The position numbers were made by a program, and so were the translations under genes. This document shows, one piece after another, positions 55,425 to 64,000 of a stretch of DNA of 64,000 bases. Position 1 is the stretch's first letter. Each line of letters begins with the position of its first letter. Origin of the DNA: Sphaerolaimus hirsutus (Eukaryota; Nematoda; Chromadorea; Monhysterida; Sphaerolaimidae); the NCBI GenBank assembly GCA_964036195.1, contig OZ038450.1:18602701-18666700 (forward strand), in the 5' to 3' direction. A model generated the notes under the pieces. The model had not been told where the DNA came from, did no database searches, and saw only the letters and a program-made list of their open reading frames with translations.

Positions 55425-56118
55425 GGTGACAATGTGCAGACAACAACATGGATAATGAGCTATGTTCAAACTATATTTCAATTTTTACCATTGATTATCT
55501 GTATCAATAATTGATTCGCAATTCCCCACAGACAACTGCTTGCTGAATCACTATATACCCTGCTGAAGCTGTACATACATGGTTAATAGTGTCAACTGCC
55601 GGATATTGTCAACTGCCAGAATATTTATGTATATGACATTGCCAATTTGCAACAATTTTTTGAGTGAATTAGTGGTTCACGTGTAATTGCGCATAAGTGC
55701 ATCATGGGATTTGGGTACATTTGGGCAATTTTTTATTGCCAGCCGCAAATGCCCACTCAATAATCACTTAATTGCACTACATAATGACATATTTACATTG
55801 ATTTGGGCTGTGGGAACTAATTATGCAATTGTGTTATGATGTAATGCATGTATGTGCACCACACTTACATGCAACTACACATGAACCACACATGCACTCA
55901 AAAAAATTGTTGAAAATTGGCAAAATAACATACTTAAATATTCTGGCAGTTGACAATATTTACCACTTACGTACAGCTTTAGCAGGGTATATGTTGATTC
56001 AGCAAGTAGCTGACTGTGGGGAATTGCGAATCAATTATTGATACTGATAATCGATGGGAAAATTGAAATATAGCTTGAACGTAGCTCATTATCCATGTTG
56101 TGGTCTACACATTGTACC
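55425..56118. mobile_element. 694 bp element, 180-220 bp inverted arms
   Basis: GACAATGTGCAGACAACAAC and ATGGATAATGAGCTATGTTC at the left are mirrored by AACGTAGCTCATTATCCAT and TGTGGTCTACACATTGTAC at the right. Also mirrored: ATTGATTCGCAATTCCCCAC, CTTGCTGAATCA and TGCCAGAATATTTA. Confidence 0.75.
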
Positions 56119-56340
56119 CAGCAATCTGCAGATCTCGTTGGGCTGTGGGTGGGGGGGGGGTGGAATGTTGGGGGGTCATAAGCCCATCACACACAAAAAA
56201 AACGTGAAATGTTGACGTAGAATGTGAAAATTTTGACGTAAAATTAATAACTTATTAAATAATAATTATTTTCTTAATTTTTTAGGACATTACACACAAT
56301 TACTAGAACTATCAAATTCTGAAATTTCAACGCAGTACCT

Positions 56341-56417
56341 ATGTCTATTTTGATGTAATCAATTTTACGACATCATCATTTCACGTCAAACACCGCTGAG
56401 CTGTAATTCCGGCTTAA
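56341..56417 (-). pseudogene. Inverted copy of the IR gene's last codons and 3' flank
   Basis: Its reverse complement, TTAAGCCGGAATTACAGCTC followed by AGCGGTGTTTGACGTGAAAT and GATGATGTCGTAAAATTG, matches 52886-52962 with about six differences, stop codon included. It ends at GACAT, exactly where the transposon of 52963 begins in the original. Upstream coding sequence is absent, so it is non-functional. Confidence 0.8.
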
Positions 56418-56509
56418 CAGACACCACCGTTGATGAATGGACTGATCCGTGTAGAATTAAAAACAATCGAAAAAATTTGAGCGCTGTCGTGTAACCGCGC
56501 AGTATTGCG

Positions 56510-56697
56510 TGTGTGGACACTAGTTTACTGCCAAATTTTGGTAAACTCATAAATCGCCTTTGAACGGTTTTGAGTTTACTGGAGCCAGTTATTCTTTATG
56601 CCCATCAACTGCAGTTTACGGACACCTCACTGTGGTAAAAGCCTCAAAGCTTCAAAGCCGATTTATAAGTTTACCAAAATTTGGCAGTAAACTAGCA
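56510..56697. mobile_element. 190 bp foldback with CACTAGTTTACTGCCAAATT ends
   Basis: ACTAGTTTACTGCCAAATTT and GGTAAACTCATAAATCG at the left, CGATTTATAAGTTTACCAAA and TTTGGCAGTAAACTAG at the right. Its CACTAGTTN tip is like those of 20507-20666 and 29446-29682 but the body is unrelated. Confidence 0.75.
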
Positions 56698-56929
56698 CCA
56701 TTGAACAAGAGCGACCGGGTTTGACCGGCGGCAACCGAGGAAACTTCCTGCAAAGAACTGCGAGAGACACTGAATTTTCGAAATTTATTCAACGTGATAG
56801 AAACAGATTTACCGCAAAAGCTTGAATGAACAAAGAATCATTGTGGTCTATTCGAAAAGGCAATGTGTGTAAAAATTGCAACTGTGCTTAAACATGCGCA
56901 GCCATCTATTCAAGCTTTAACGGTAAGTA

Positions 56930-57480
56930 ACCAGTAAACGACACACACAGTAACAATGTGAAATACAACAAAGCAAAAACAAATGTGGAAGAAACAAAAA
57001 AATAAACAAACGATGAAGTAAACAAATAAAGAAACAATGAAATAAACAAATGAACAAACGATCAAATAAAAAAATTGAACAAACGAGAAACAAACAAATG
57101 AAAAAAACGATTAAAAAAAATTGAACAAACGATGGAATAATAAATTGAACAAACGATAAAAAATGAACAAACGAAAAAATGCAAGAAAAAAATGAAAATA
57201 TTTCGGAAAAAAATGAAAAATGAAAACATTTACACGCGCGAAATCGAAATAAATATGTACAAAAATAAATAACTGAAAAAAATATTGCATACAACAAAGA
57301 TACTAAAAATATAAGAATCACAGACGGGAGGATCGGGCAATGTACAGTGCCGGCTGCACACGCCCTACCTCTTACAAATTTACATCGATGAATAAACAAA
57401 AATAAAAAAACAACCTAAACAAACACACACGCAAACAAAACGATCCACCACAAATCGAATTGAGTGCGTAATGTGCATAA
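56930..57480. repeat. A-rich low-complexity tract, AACAAACGA / AAATAAACAAA units
   Basis: AACAAACGA(T) occurs about nine times and AAATAAACAAA variants fill the gaps. The 160-codon antisense frame here is poly-Phe/Leu/Ile from the A-runs and I do not call it a gene. Confidence 0.6.
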
Positions 57481-59164
57481 AAGCCTAAAATTACAGAGAA
57501 AAACCTAAATTACATACAAACTAGAGAATATACCAGAGAATACATAAAAGCCGTACCCAAAGGGGTATTTCTACTGCAAAAGTGCTAAAAAATTACAAAC
57601 TACGTACTACAATATAAATGTATAAAACAGCAAAAAGTCCAAAATCGTGTAGAAGTCCAATCCAAGCTGACACATCCAAAGATGGAATGTGCAGCAGGCG
57701 CAGGGTGCGGGTGCGCGCAGAGCGGGTGCGATTTGGGGCAGAAAAAGTGCAAACAAGTTGCGTTGGTCGATTTTGTCATTGCATATGCAATGACAAAATC
57801 GTGACACAAAAAACTCCATGAGAACAACCCTCAGGAATATGCTTTGGATTTTGAAAAGCCATTTTAAAAAAGTGTCCAAAATACAAATGAGCTATTCAGA
57901 ATAAACACGTGCTGTAAAAACATCTTCTCGGGACAGGTGGTTTCAGTAAACAAAAGCAGTAGGCAGCCTCTTCATATTGCCTCTTCTCAACATTTTCAGC
58001 AGCGTAGATGTATTTTTTACAAAAATCATGAATGATTGATCAATCATAACCAGAAAACATAGAAAATACCAGTTACAGCAAAAATAGGCAGATGGTCTCT
58101 TCCTCTGGGAAAGCACAGATATGGATAAATTGGGCACTGGCTCAAAGGACCTTCCACACCACTAGTGATTGCTGACAGACTAAGCACACTCAGAGGAAAT
58201 TGTGCCAATTGCCAACGGCATTTTTGCTTCAAAAATTAGCACAAAAACTTGAACCTTTGAAGGGTCTTCATAAGTGCTTTTTGGAACCTTGTCATAAAAT
58301 TTGGAAACCTGATGTATGCATCAATGAACATGTAATTACACCTAAATTTGTTCAGTTAAACACAGCATAGTGTGGGATCCAATGAAACAACTCAAAAAAA
58401 ACTTTCTGTATTTTCTGTGTTTCCGTGTTCTCCAATAAACTCATGTGAGTTTTGAGTTTTTCAAAAAAAATTGAGTTTCCGTGGTTCTGTATTTAATGTA
58501 TGTTTTTGCCATTGTTTGCCACCATGGTTAGCTTATTTTTCTACTTTTCAAGAATAACCAGATATAAAGGAAAACTAGATCTAGAACACTTCTAGCGTAG
58601 CCAATTAACAAAGATGAATCTACCATAATATCAATGTGTAGGATCAAGCATGATTTGGTGACCATTGTGAATATGAAAAGTATGGTTCACCCGGGAGCAC
58701 ACATATAATGAAGGATGTCAGCATTCCAGCAGGATGCAGTAGTTTTTACAGCTTAAAATATGCAGAAATGGATGTGAGGGGGAACTTTGACTCAACAAAA
58801 TTCCAGAAAAAAAACATAGGTATACCAAAAAACATGGCACCATTTTCAGCAGAATGTAGGTTAACTACAATTTTCAAACAACAAACAACATTTGCATCCA
58901 TTTACAGTAAAATAAGTGCCGTGTATTAAAATTTATTTATGTATAGGGTTGGACGCAGCCTTACAGAACAAATGTAAATTTGTAAATAGGGCAACCTGCC
59001 AGGCACATACCTGAAATCAACAAAAAGTTGAAGTGAAGGTGTGAATATGGACATTTCCACATTTTCCAAATATATGTCAGTAGAACCTAATAAACTATAA
59101 ATATGCTAGAAAGATCTGGCACATTTCCAGCAGAATGCGTCCAGCAGAATCTAACTAAATACAA
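57481..59164. other. Intergenic, no recognised gene
   Basis: Mostly unique-looking. A 73-codon frame at 58708-58929 has no family resemblance. The phrase TCCAGCAG(A/G)ATG recurs at about 58726, 59121 and 59136, with relatives at 58849 and 59607. A short palindrome TTGTCATTGCATATGCAATGACAA is at 57774. Confidence 0.4.
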
Positions 59165-59574
59165 TTGAGGCGTCTAATTCTAAGAGTCGACAAGTCCACA
59201 AAATGTGATTTTGAGTAAATCGCATTTTAGGTTGTAGACCCAATTTACGGTGCATGGACCATGCAGCATGGTGCGAGTCGAATTTGGCTGTCTCATGCTA
59301 ACCATTAAATTCCACAATTCCACATAGACGAAGGATGGACTTGCCGACTTTGAGTCCATAACTAAGTGGACTTGTTGACTGCTTGCCCAAATTTATTGCA
59401 TTTTCCACAAAAAATATCAAATCCTACACCATCGTAAATATATAGGCATGTGACGTCAAAAACTTGTAGAATATAGTGAAAAAATGTGCGGGAGTAGCCC
59501 CAGATGACGTTTCCGGACCTAACTCGAAATTTGAATATTTCGGACTTGTCAACTTTTAGAATTGGACGCCTCAA
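59165..59574. mobile_element. TTGAGGCGTCTA element, full copy
   Basis: Left TTGAGGCGTCTAATTCTAAG, right CTTTTAGAATTGGACGCCTCAA. GTCGACAAGTCC-type words inside as in 22308-22958. CAAT/ATTG at both edges prevents assigning a duplication. Confidence 0.8.
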
Positions 59575-59886
59575 TTGTCAAAGATTATAGTCACAAATAT
59601 GCACGGGGTCCGGCAGAATTGTTTCAGTCAACTAGCCTGAGTTGAAAACCTTGCAAAATGGAAGTAAATAAAAAGAACACATTATACTTGACAACTTTGC
59701 GCAGGATGCTAAAAAAGCAACTTACATCAAATCCACAAAACTGCCAGAAAATGCATTTAAATGTAAAAATGTGTTTGCTCAAGAAATTTCTCAAAGATGT
59801 CATCGGAACCCACTTGTCTTAGTCTTCTATTAAATACAACACATTTGATTGTTGCCAGCTACACCATCGCAGACTCAAAAGAAACA

Positions 59887-60172
59887 TACCGTATATACTC
59901 AAAAAATTCCCCCCTCTTAGACGAGTGAGAAAAGATACCCCCCCCCCCTAGGCATATGGAAGTTTTTGCATCCAATTTGAACAAAAATTACGATTTTTAC
60001 AATTAAAGTTATTTAGTAAATAAAGCATATTTCATGAAACCAGTTCAGAGAAACATGCTTAAAATTTTTCTACGAAAAAATAATTCCCCCACCCTTGAAT
60101 AATTCCCCCCCCCTCAAAAACAGTCTGACGAAAAAATAATTTCCCGGGGGGATTATTCGAGTATATACGGTA
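59887..60172. mobile_element. TACCGTA-family element, ATATACT subfamily
   Basis: TACCGTATATACTCAAAAAA faces GATTATTCGAGTATATACGGTA. The interior is shared with 47960-48294. Confidence 0.8.
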
Positions 60173-60411
60173 TAGCCTTACATGCACGTAACCACAATCT
60201 GGCGGCGGTTATGAATTTTTAAATCAGCAGAAACGTTGCTGGCATATTTTGAGCTGGTGCACACACCAGAACAGCGATCAAACCGAATGGAGTGTCACAT
60301 TGCCCATGCTTATATTTTTTGTGGTAGGAACATAAGCAATGTGAAACCGTCCACCTGGCGACTGCTGCGCTGATGCACTTACAGCCAGCTGCAATCACAT
60401 GCCACCCTACC

Positions 60412-60602
60412 TGGTGCCAGTCACAGACCCTGAAAAATGCTCTGTAAAAAGTCAAATGTCATGCAAAGTGTCAAAACACATAGAAAATGCCCTGCAAAAT
60501 GGCAAACCTGTTTGCCATTTTGCAGGGCATTTTCCATGACTTTTGACACTTTGCATGACATTTGACAGTTTACAGGGCATTTTACAGGGCCGGGGAGTGC
60601 CC
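60412..60602. mobile_element. CCCTGTAAAG-family element, 190 bp, near-perfect palindrome
   Basis: CTGGTGCCAGTCACAGACCC opens it; GTCAAATGTCATGCAAAGTG is mirrored by CACTTTGCATGACATTTGAC; it closes GGCCGGGGAGTGCCCCCAG. The centre is TGGCAAACCTGTTTGCCA. Confidence 0.75.
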
Positions 60603-61007
60603 CCAGCTGACTTTGTGCAGGGATGTGGTACTGTTGGAAGGTTTACATACGGTACACGCAGCGGTACAATGACACCACAGACAAATTAAGGAATGAATGA
60701 ATGCACTAATATGCAGATCGCAGAAATACTCAGTGGACCGAAAAGTATGCAAAATCACTCTTGTTTTAGTCGATAACGTGCGAGCAGGATACTTACGCGG
60801 GCACTTTCACAAAAATCTAAATACTCTAAAAGAAAAAGGCGGAGTCGCGTCGCTCACATCAGGGCGAAGGTAAAACCCAGTGAGGAGGCAAGATTGCATT
60901 ACCCATGTGTAGAGATGTGGTAGGCACACAAACAATGCAATAGCCATTCACTGAGCTAGGACCACTGCAGTGATGTAGGCACAGCGACTTCTGCACACAT
61001 GCCACCA

Positions 61008-61431
61008 CAGTGGCGTAGCCAGGATTTTTGAGTGGGGGGCGGATTGTATACGGAGGCCGGCGAACGGGGGGGGGCGGCGCCCCCCCCCCCCTAAAATTTC
61101 GCCTCAAATATAAGCGGAATGGACTCATGGCGCTGGTGCCATTCGTAGGCGCCGTGCCATGGCGTTGGCGCCAACGGCTACAATATAAGAAAATTTTACC
61201 GAAATGTATGAAAAATGGTGTTAGCCATCTAGCAATTTGTAGGGGTGTTTTTACTCCTGAGACGCAAATACGAAAAAGAGATTGCGAGGTGCGAAATGCG
61301 CGCTTGCGCGCAAAATTTTTCCGGACAACCTACAAAATCGCCCTAGAAATGCGTCATTCCCGGCAACTTTTCTGTGTGGCCCGGGAAGGGGGGGGGCGGC
61401 CGCCCCCCCGCCCCCCCTGGCTACGCCAAGG
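61008..61431. mobile_element. hAT-like 424 bp element, CAGTGGCGTAGCCAGG ends, TSD TGCCACCA
   Basis: Starts CAGTGGCGTAGCCAGG and ends CCTGGCTACGCCAAGG, with a perfect 8 bp repeat TGCCACCA at 61000-61007 and 61432-61439. It contains GGCGCCGTGCCATGGCG words and CGCGCTTGCGCGC. This is the most intact of three copies and a good reference for the family. Confidence 0.9.
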
Positions 61432-61514
61432 TGCCACCAGCCAGCCAGCTATGCGCAAAGTTGCAGTAATAGTGTGGAGTTTGTCAGTACCGCATGCAGC
61501 CAATGCAGTAAACA

Positions 61515-61600
61515 GTACAGGGGTCTCTTAGATTTTGACCCTCCGGGGGTCGGCTAGATAGCAAATAGTTCCACCGGAGGGTTAGATGGGCGGGATAAAC
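61515..61600 (+). mobile_element. Left fragment of the CAGGGGTCTC hAT-like family
   Basis: CAGGGGTCTCTTAGATTTTG, CCCTCCGGGGGTCGG and TAGATAGCAAATAGTTCCAC match the left 80 bp of 31063-31559; nothing of the right end follows. Confidence 0.7.
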
Positions 61601-62040
61601 TCTACCATGCGCGCCACACATCACAGCACACCAACCACGGCCACGGCTCACAACAAAAAACGACAAAAAATTCCCCACCAGCCCCCTGACTCACATTATT
61701 CATCTCTGCTGTTCAAATCGCTGAGTCCTTCCGGAATTGCAGTCCTGGTGTACAGCATAAACATCCACGCACATCGAAAAACAGCCGATAATGCAGATTG
61801 GGGCGTTGTGCTGCAGTCTGCGGGGTGTATGTTCAACTTGATCTAACGCAGCATAAAAATCGCACGGCGAGGGTCAAAATGGATATGGATATAGTCACGT
61901 ATTGGTCCCATGCTCACTAGTTTACATCCGAAATTTCCGAAACTGATTAATCAGTTTGTCAGATTAATCAGTGTGTTTTGAGTTGTATTCGCCAGAACGA
62001 GGAGGAGTCTGTCAACTAGTATGTTGACAGGGATCAAAAA
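61601..62040. other. Intergenic, one small foldback
   Basis: At 61913-62030, CTCACTAGTTTACATCC and CTGATTAATCAG repeats with GTCAACTAGTATGTTGACAG at the far side suggest a decayed CACTAGTT-type foldback. The 86-codon frame at 61586 is not recognised. Confidence 0.35.
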
Positions 62041-62484
62041 TACCGTATTACCTCGAAATAACCCCATGGGGGTTTATTATTTCGCCAACAAAATTTGAGG
62101 GGGGTTACTTCGAGGGGGGTTATTCGAGGGTTTTTTTATTATTTCGTCAAAATTTTTCGTAAGGATCGTAGTAAATCATAGGCATTTGCGTACCCAAAAC
62201 AGGTAATAAATGTGTCCGAACAGGATATATTTGGACATAACAACTTAGATGGCTACACAAACTAGTCTATGTGTAGCTGCAATGCAAATTAGCAGTAATA
62301 TACATCATATACATTGCATACATGGCGTATTTATTATGTACATGACCTATATCATTCCGAAGGGGGGGGGGGTATTTCGTGCGGGGTTATTATAATTTCC
62401 CCACCCCATTTTTTTTTTTTGGGGGGGGGGGAGGTTAATTCGAGGGGGGGTAATTCAAGGGGGAATAATTCGAAGTAATACGGT
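62041..62484. mobile_element. TACCGTA-family element, TTACC subfamily
   Basis: TACCGTATTACCTCGAAATA faces ATAATTCGAAGTAATACGGTA. The interior is the reverse complement of that in 47479-47914, including AGATGGCTACACAAACTAG. G10 and T11 runs near 62404-62434. Confidence 0.85.
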
Positions 62485-62590
62485 AGTTCATTCTGGGCTC
62501 TCGTAACTAAAATTTGTTAAAAAATATTTATCAGTCGCGGTCGGATAGATAGCTGGTGGGATGGTGTTTTTTCGGCCCGTCATTGGACAC

Positions 62591-63719
62591 CAGAGTTGTT
62601 AAAAGTACTGAACTTTTTCCAAGTAAACGTAAAGTATTTATTTTTTACTCACCACTAGGGTGTCAAATTTCCGTTTTCCGTTTTCCGTTTCCGTTTTCCG
62701 CAGGCAAATTTTTTCCGTTTTCCGTTCCGTTTTCCGGCTGCTGAATTTTTTTTTCCGTTTTCCGTTCCGTTTTCCGGCAACTTTTTTTTCCGTTTCCGTT
62801 TTTCCGGCTCATTTTCCGTTTTCCGGCTAAATTTTCAGTTTTTCCGCCTTTTTTCCATTTTCCGCCTCAATTTCCAGTTTTTCCACTTTTTTTCCATTTT
62901 CCGCCTCAATTTTCCATTTTTCCGCCTCATTTTACCTTTTTCTGGCTCAACTTTCTGTTGTCTGATCAGCCAAACTGGTAAAAATTCATGCAGATTGTCA
63001 ATGATGTACAAAAAATTCCGTTTCCAGCAAAATTACTGCAAATTTTTCCCACTTCCAGCAAAATTTCAGCAAATTTTATCAGTTTTCCAGCAAAATTTCA
63101 CGATGTTTTTCCATTTTCGTGCAAATTTGATTTTTCCGTTTCCGTTTTTCCGGCCTCTTTTTCCGTTTTCCGGCTGCTGAAATTTTTTTTCCGTTTCCGT
63201 TTCCGTTTTCCGCCAAGTGCAAATTTTTTTCCGTTTTCCGTTCCGTTTTCCGGCTGCTGAAAAAAAATTTCCGTTTCCGTTTCCGTTTTCCGTAAAAAAA
63301 ATTTTTTGACACCCTACTCACCACTGTGTACAGAAAACGTAACGTAAATACTTTTTACTTTTACACTGCGTAAAACATGAGTAAAATACTTTTTATGGGA
63401 AAACGTAAAACGGAGTAGTTTTTCTCACAGAAAACGTAACATTCAGAAATTTTGTCAATTTTTATTCTAGAATACATCAAAGATGTCGTTTTTGTCCCGA
63501 TAAGTATTTCTCAGGAAAATGCCCTTTGAAAAAATTTCTGGCTGTCAAAATGTCACTTTGATTCTAGATTCAAATACGTTTTCGGTACACGCGTACTTTC
63601 AAAAAGTACACGAGTAAGTGCGCAGCGGTACTTTGTTCGAGAGGAAACGTAAACGTATTTAAGCAGTGCTTGAGTATACGTATTTATCAAGTAAACGTAA
63701 ATACGCTTTAACAACTGTG
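62591..63719. mobile_element. hAT-like CAGAGTTGTTAAA element, TSD TTGGACAC, carrying a nested element
   Basis: Starts CAGAGTTGTTAAAAGTACTG and ends GCTTTAACAACTGTG; a perfect 8 bp duplication TTGGACAC lies at 62583-62590 and 63720-63727. Without the nested insertion it would be about 460 bp, the same as the copy at 4199-4688. Confidence 0.9.
62656..63316. mobile_element. hAT-like TAGGGTGTCAAA element, TSD CTCACCAC, filled with TTTTCCG repeats
   Basis: Ends TAGGGTGTCAAA and TTTGACACCCTA, perfect complements, flanked by CTCACCAC at 62648-62655 and 63317-63324. The inside is almost wholly irregular TTCCGTTTTCCG(G/T) words in both outer parts, with a less repetitive 62960-63110 centre. On the minus strand it reads as a GGAAAACGG purine-rich tract. 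No transposase. Confidence 0.9.
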
Positions 63720-63898
63720 TTGGACACCCCAGGCCAGTCGAAGTATCTACATTACAATATTGCCACCGCCCACAAAACCCAACCGACTCACCCTCCTCAG
63801 AGAATATCAGGAAATCACCGCCATGAATGGAAAAAGGCCAGCTCTGGTAAATGGCAGATGTCGAGAAACAGCCCCAGCGCGTATAATACCTGAGGTCG

Positions 63899-63950
63899 TG
63901 AAGTGTCAAGTCAACTCGTGTCAAGTCGTGAACTCGAGTCAAGTCAAATG
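63899..63950. repeat. GTCAA/GTCGTGAA short repeats
   Basis: GTGTCAAGTC, AACTCGTGTCAAGTCGTG and CTCGAGTCAAGTC resemble the repeat at the left edge of the window. Confidence 0.5.
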
Positions 63951-64000
63951 TACCTACACCATAAATTGTGCCTGCGCACACTAGTTCACAACCAAAATTT

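Noticed and set aside
56917..57399. Minus-strand 160-codon frame rich in Phe/Leu/Ile
   Set aside because: Produced by the AAACAAA low-complexity tract.
58708..58929. 73-codon frame starting MKDVSIPAGCSS
   Set aside because: No family resemblance, no splice context, and CCAGCAG(A/G)ATG words in it recur in the non-coding neighbourhood.
2303..62484. CRISPR-like reading of the regularly repeated C/G-run units
   Set aside because: Units are inverted, irregularly spaced and dispersed as separate transposons in a eukaryotic genome; no direct-repeat/spacer pattern.

Overview
This window is eukaryotic nuclear DNA from a repeat-rich genome, most likely an invertebrate and probably an arthropod or other protostome. 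The evidence is spliced genes with 80-360 bp coding exons, GC-rich exons in AT-rich surroundings, an animal-type fused PAICS gene, a sialin-like SLC17 carrier, and a gene whose exons read as the ligand-binding and channel parts of an ionotropic receptor (IR), a protostome chemoreceptor class. I cannot name the species. I see no bacterial operons, CRISPR arrays, rRNA genes or confident tRNA genes.

All recognisable genes are on the + strand. (1) At 1299-2142 are three internal exons of a SAM-dependent methyltransferase. (2) At 7744-13793 is a complete nine-exon PAICS gene (SAICAR synthetase plus AIR carboxylase, de novo purine synthesis); the inferred exons sum to 511 codons with no frame conflict. 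(3) At 27756-33708 is a complete nine-exon SLC17/sialin-like transporter of the major facilitator superfamily; the exons sum to 567 codons. (4) At 47069-52918 is the C-terminal half of a divergent IR/iGluR-like channel. Its order is S1 lobe, M1, pore-M3, S2 lobe, M4, and two junctions are occupied by copies of one transposon. The four genes are unrelated in function and do not form a cluster.

Most of the remainder is short non-autonomous DNA transposons, palindromes and foldback elements. I could place exact ends with target-site duplications for several hAT-like elements: 4199-4688, 8844-9275, 15007-15487, 31063-31559, 37304-38336, 61008-61431, and the nested pair 62591-63719 and 62656-63316. 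Another set, with TACCGTA termini followed by long C/G runs, occurs at about twenty places. Its arms change together between subfamilies. No intact transposase or reverse transcriptase was found; the only relic is a broken Tc1/mariner fragment near 21.3-21.5 kb.

The points most worth a second look are: a terminal-inverted-repeat family whose ends look like a splice donor and a splice acceptor, lying in introns of two genes; a high share of splice donors with T at +3; acceptors that use pure C runs as polypyrimidine tract; a 5.5 kb composite element (41487-46942) with a 1.27 kb palindrome and about 2.4 kb of non-repeated cargo; and an inverted copy of the IR gene's last bases 3.4 kb downstream. 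All splice sites were inferred by eye from reading frame, homology and GT-AG signals, without transcript data.
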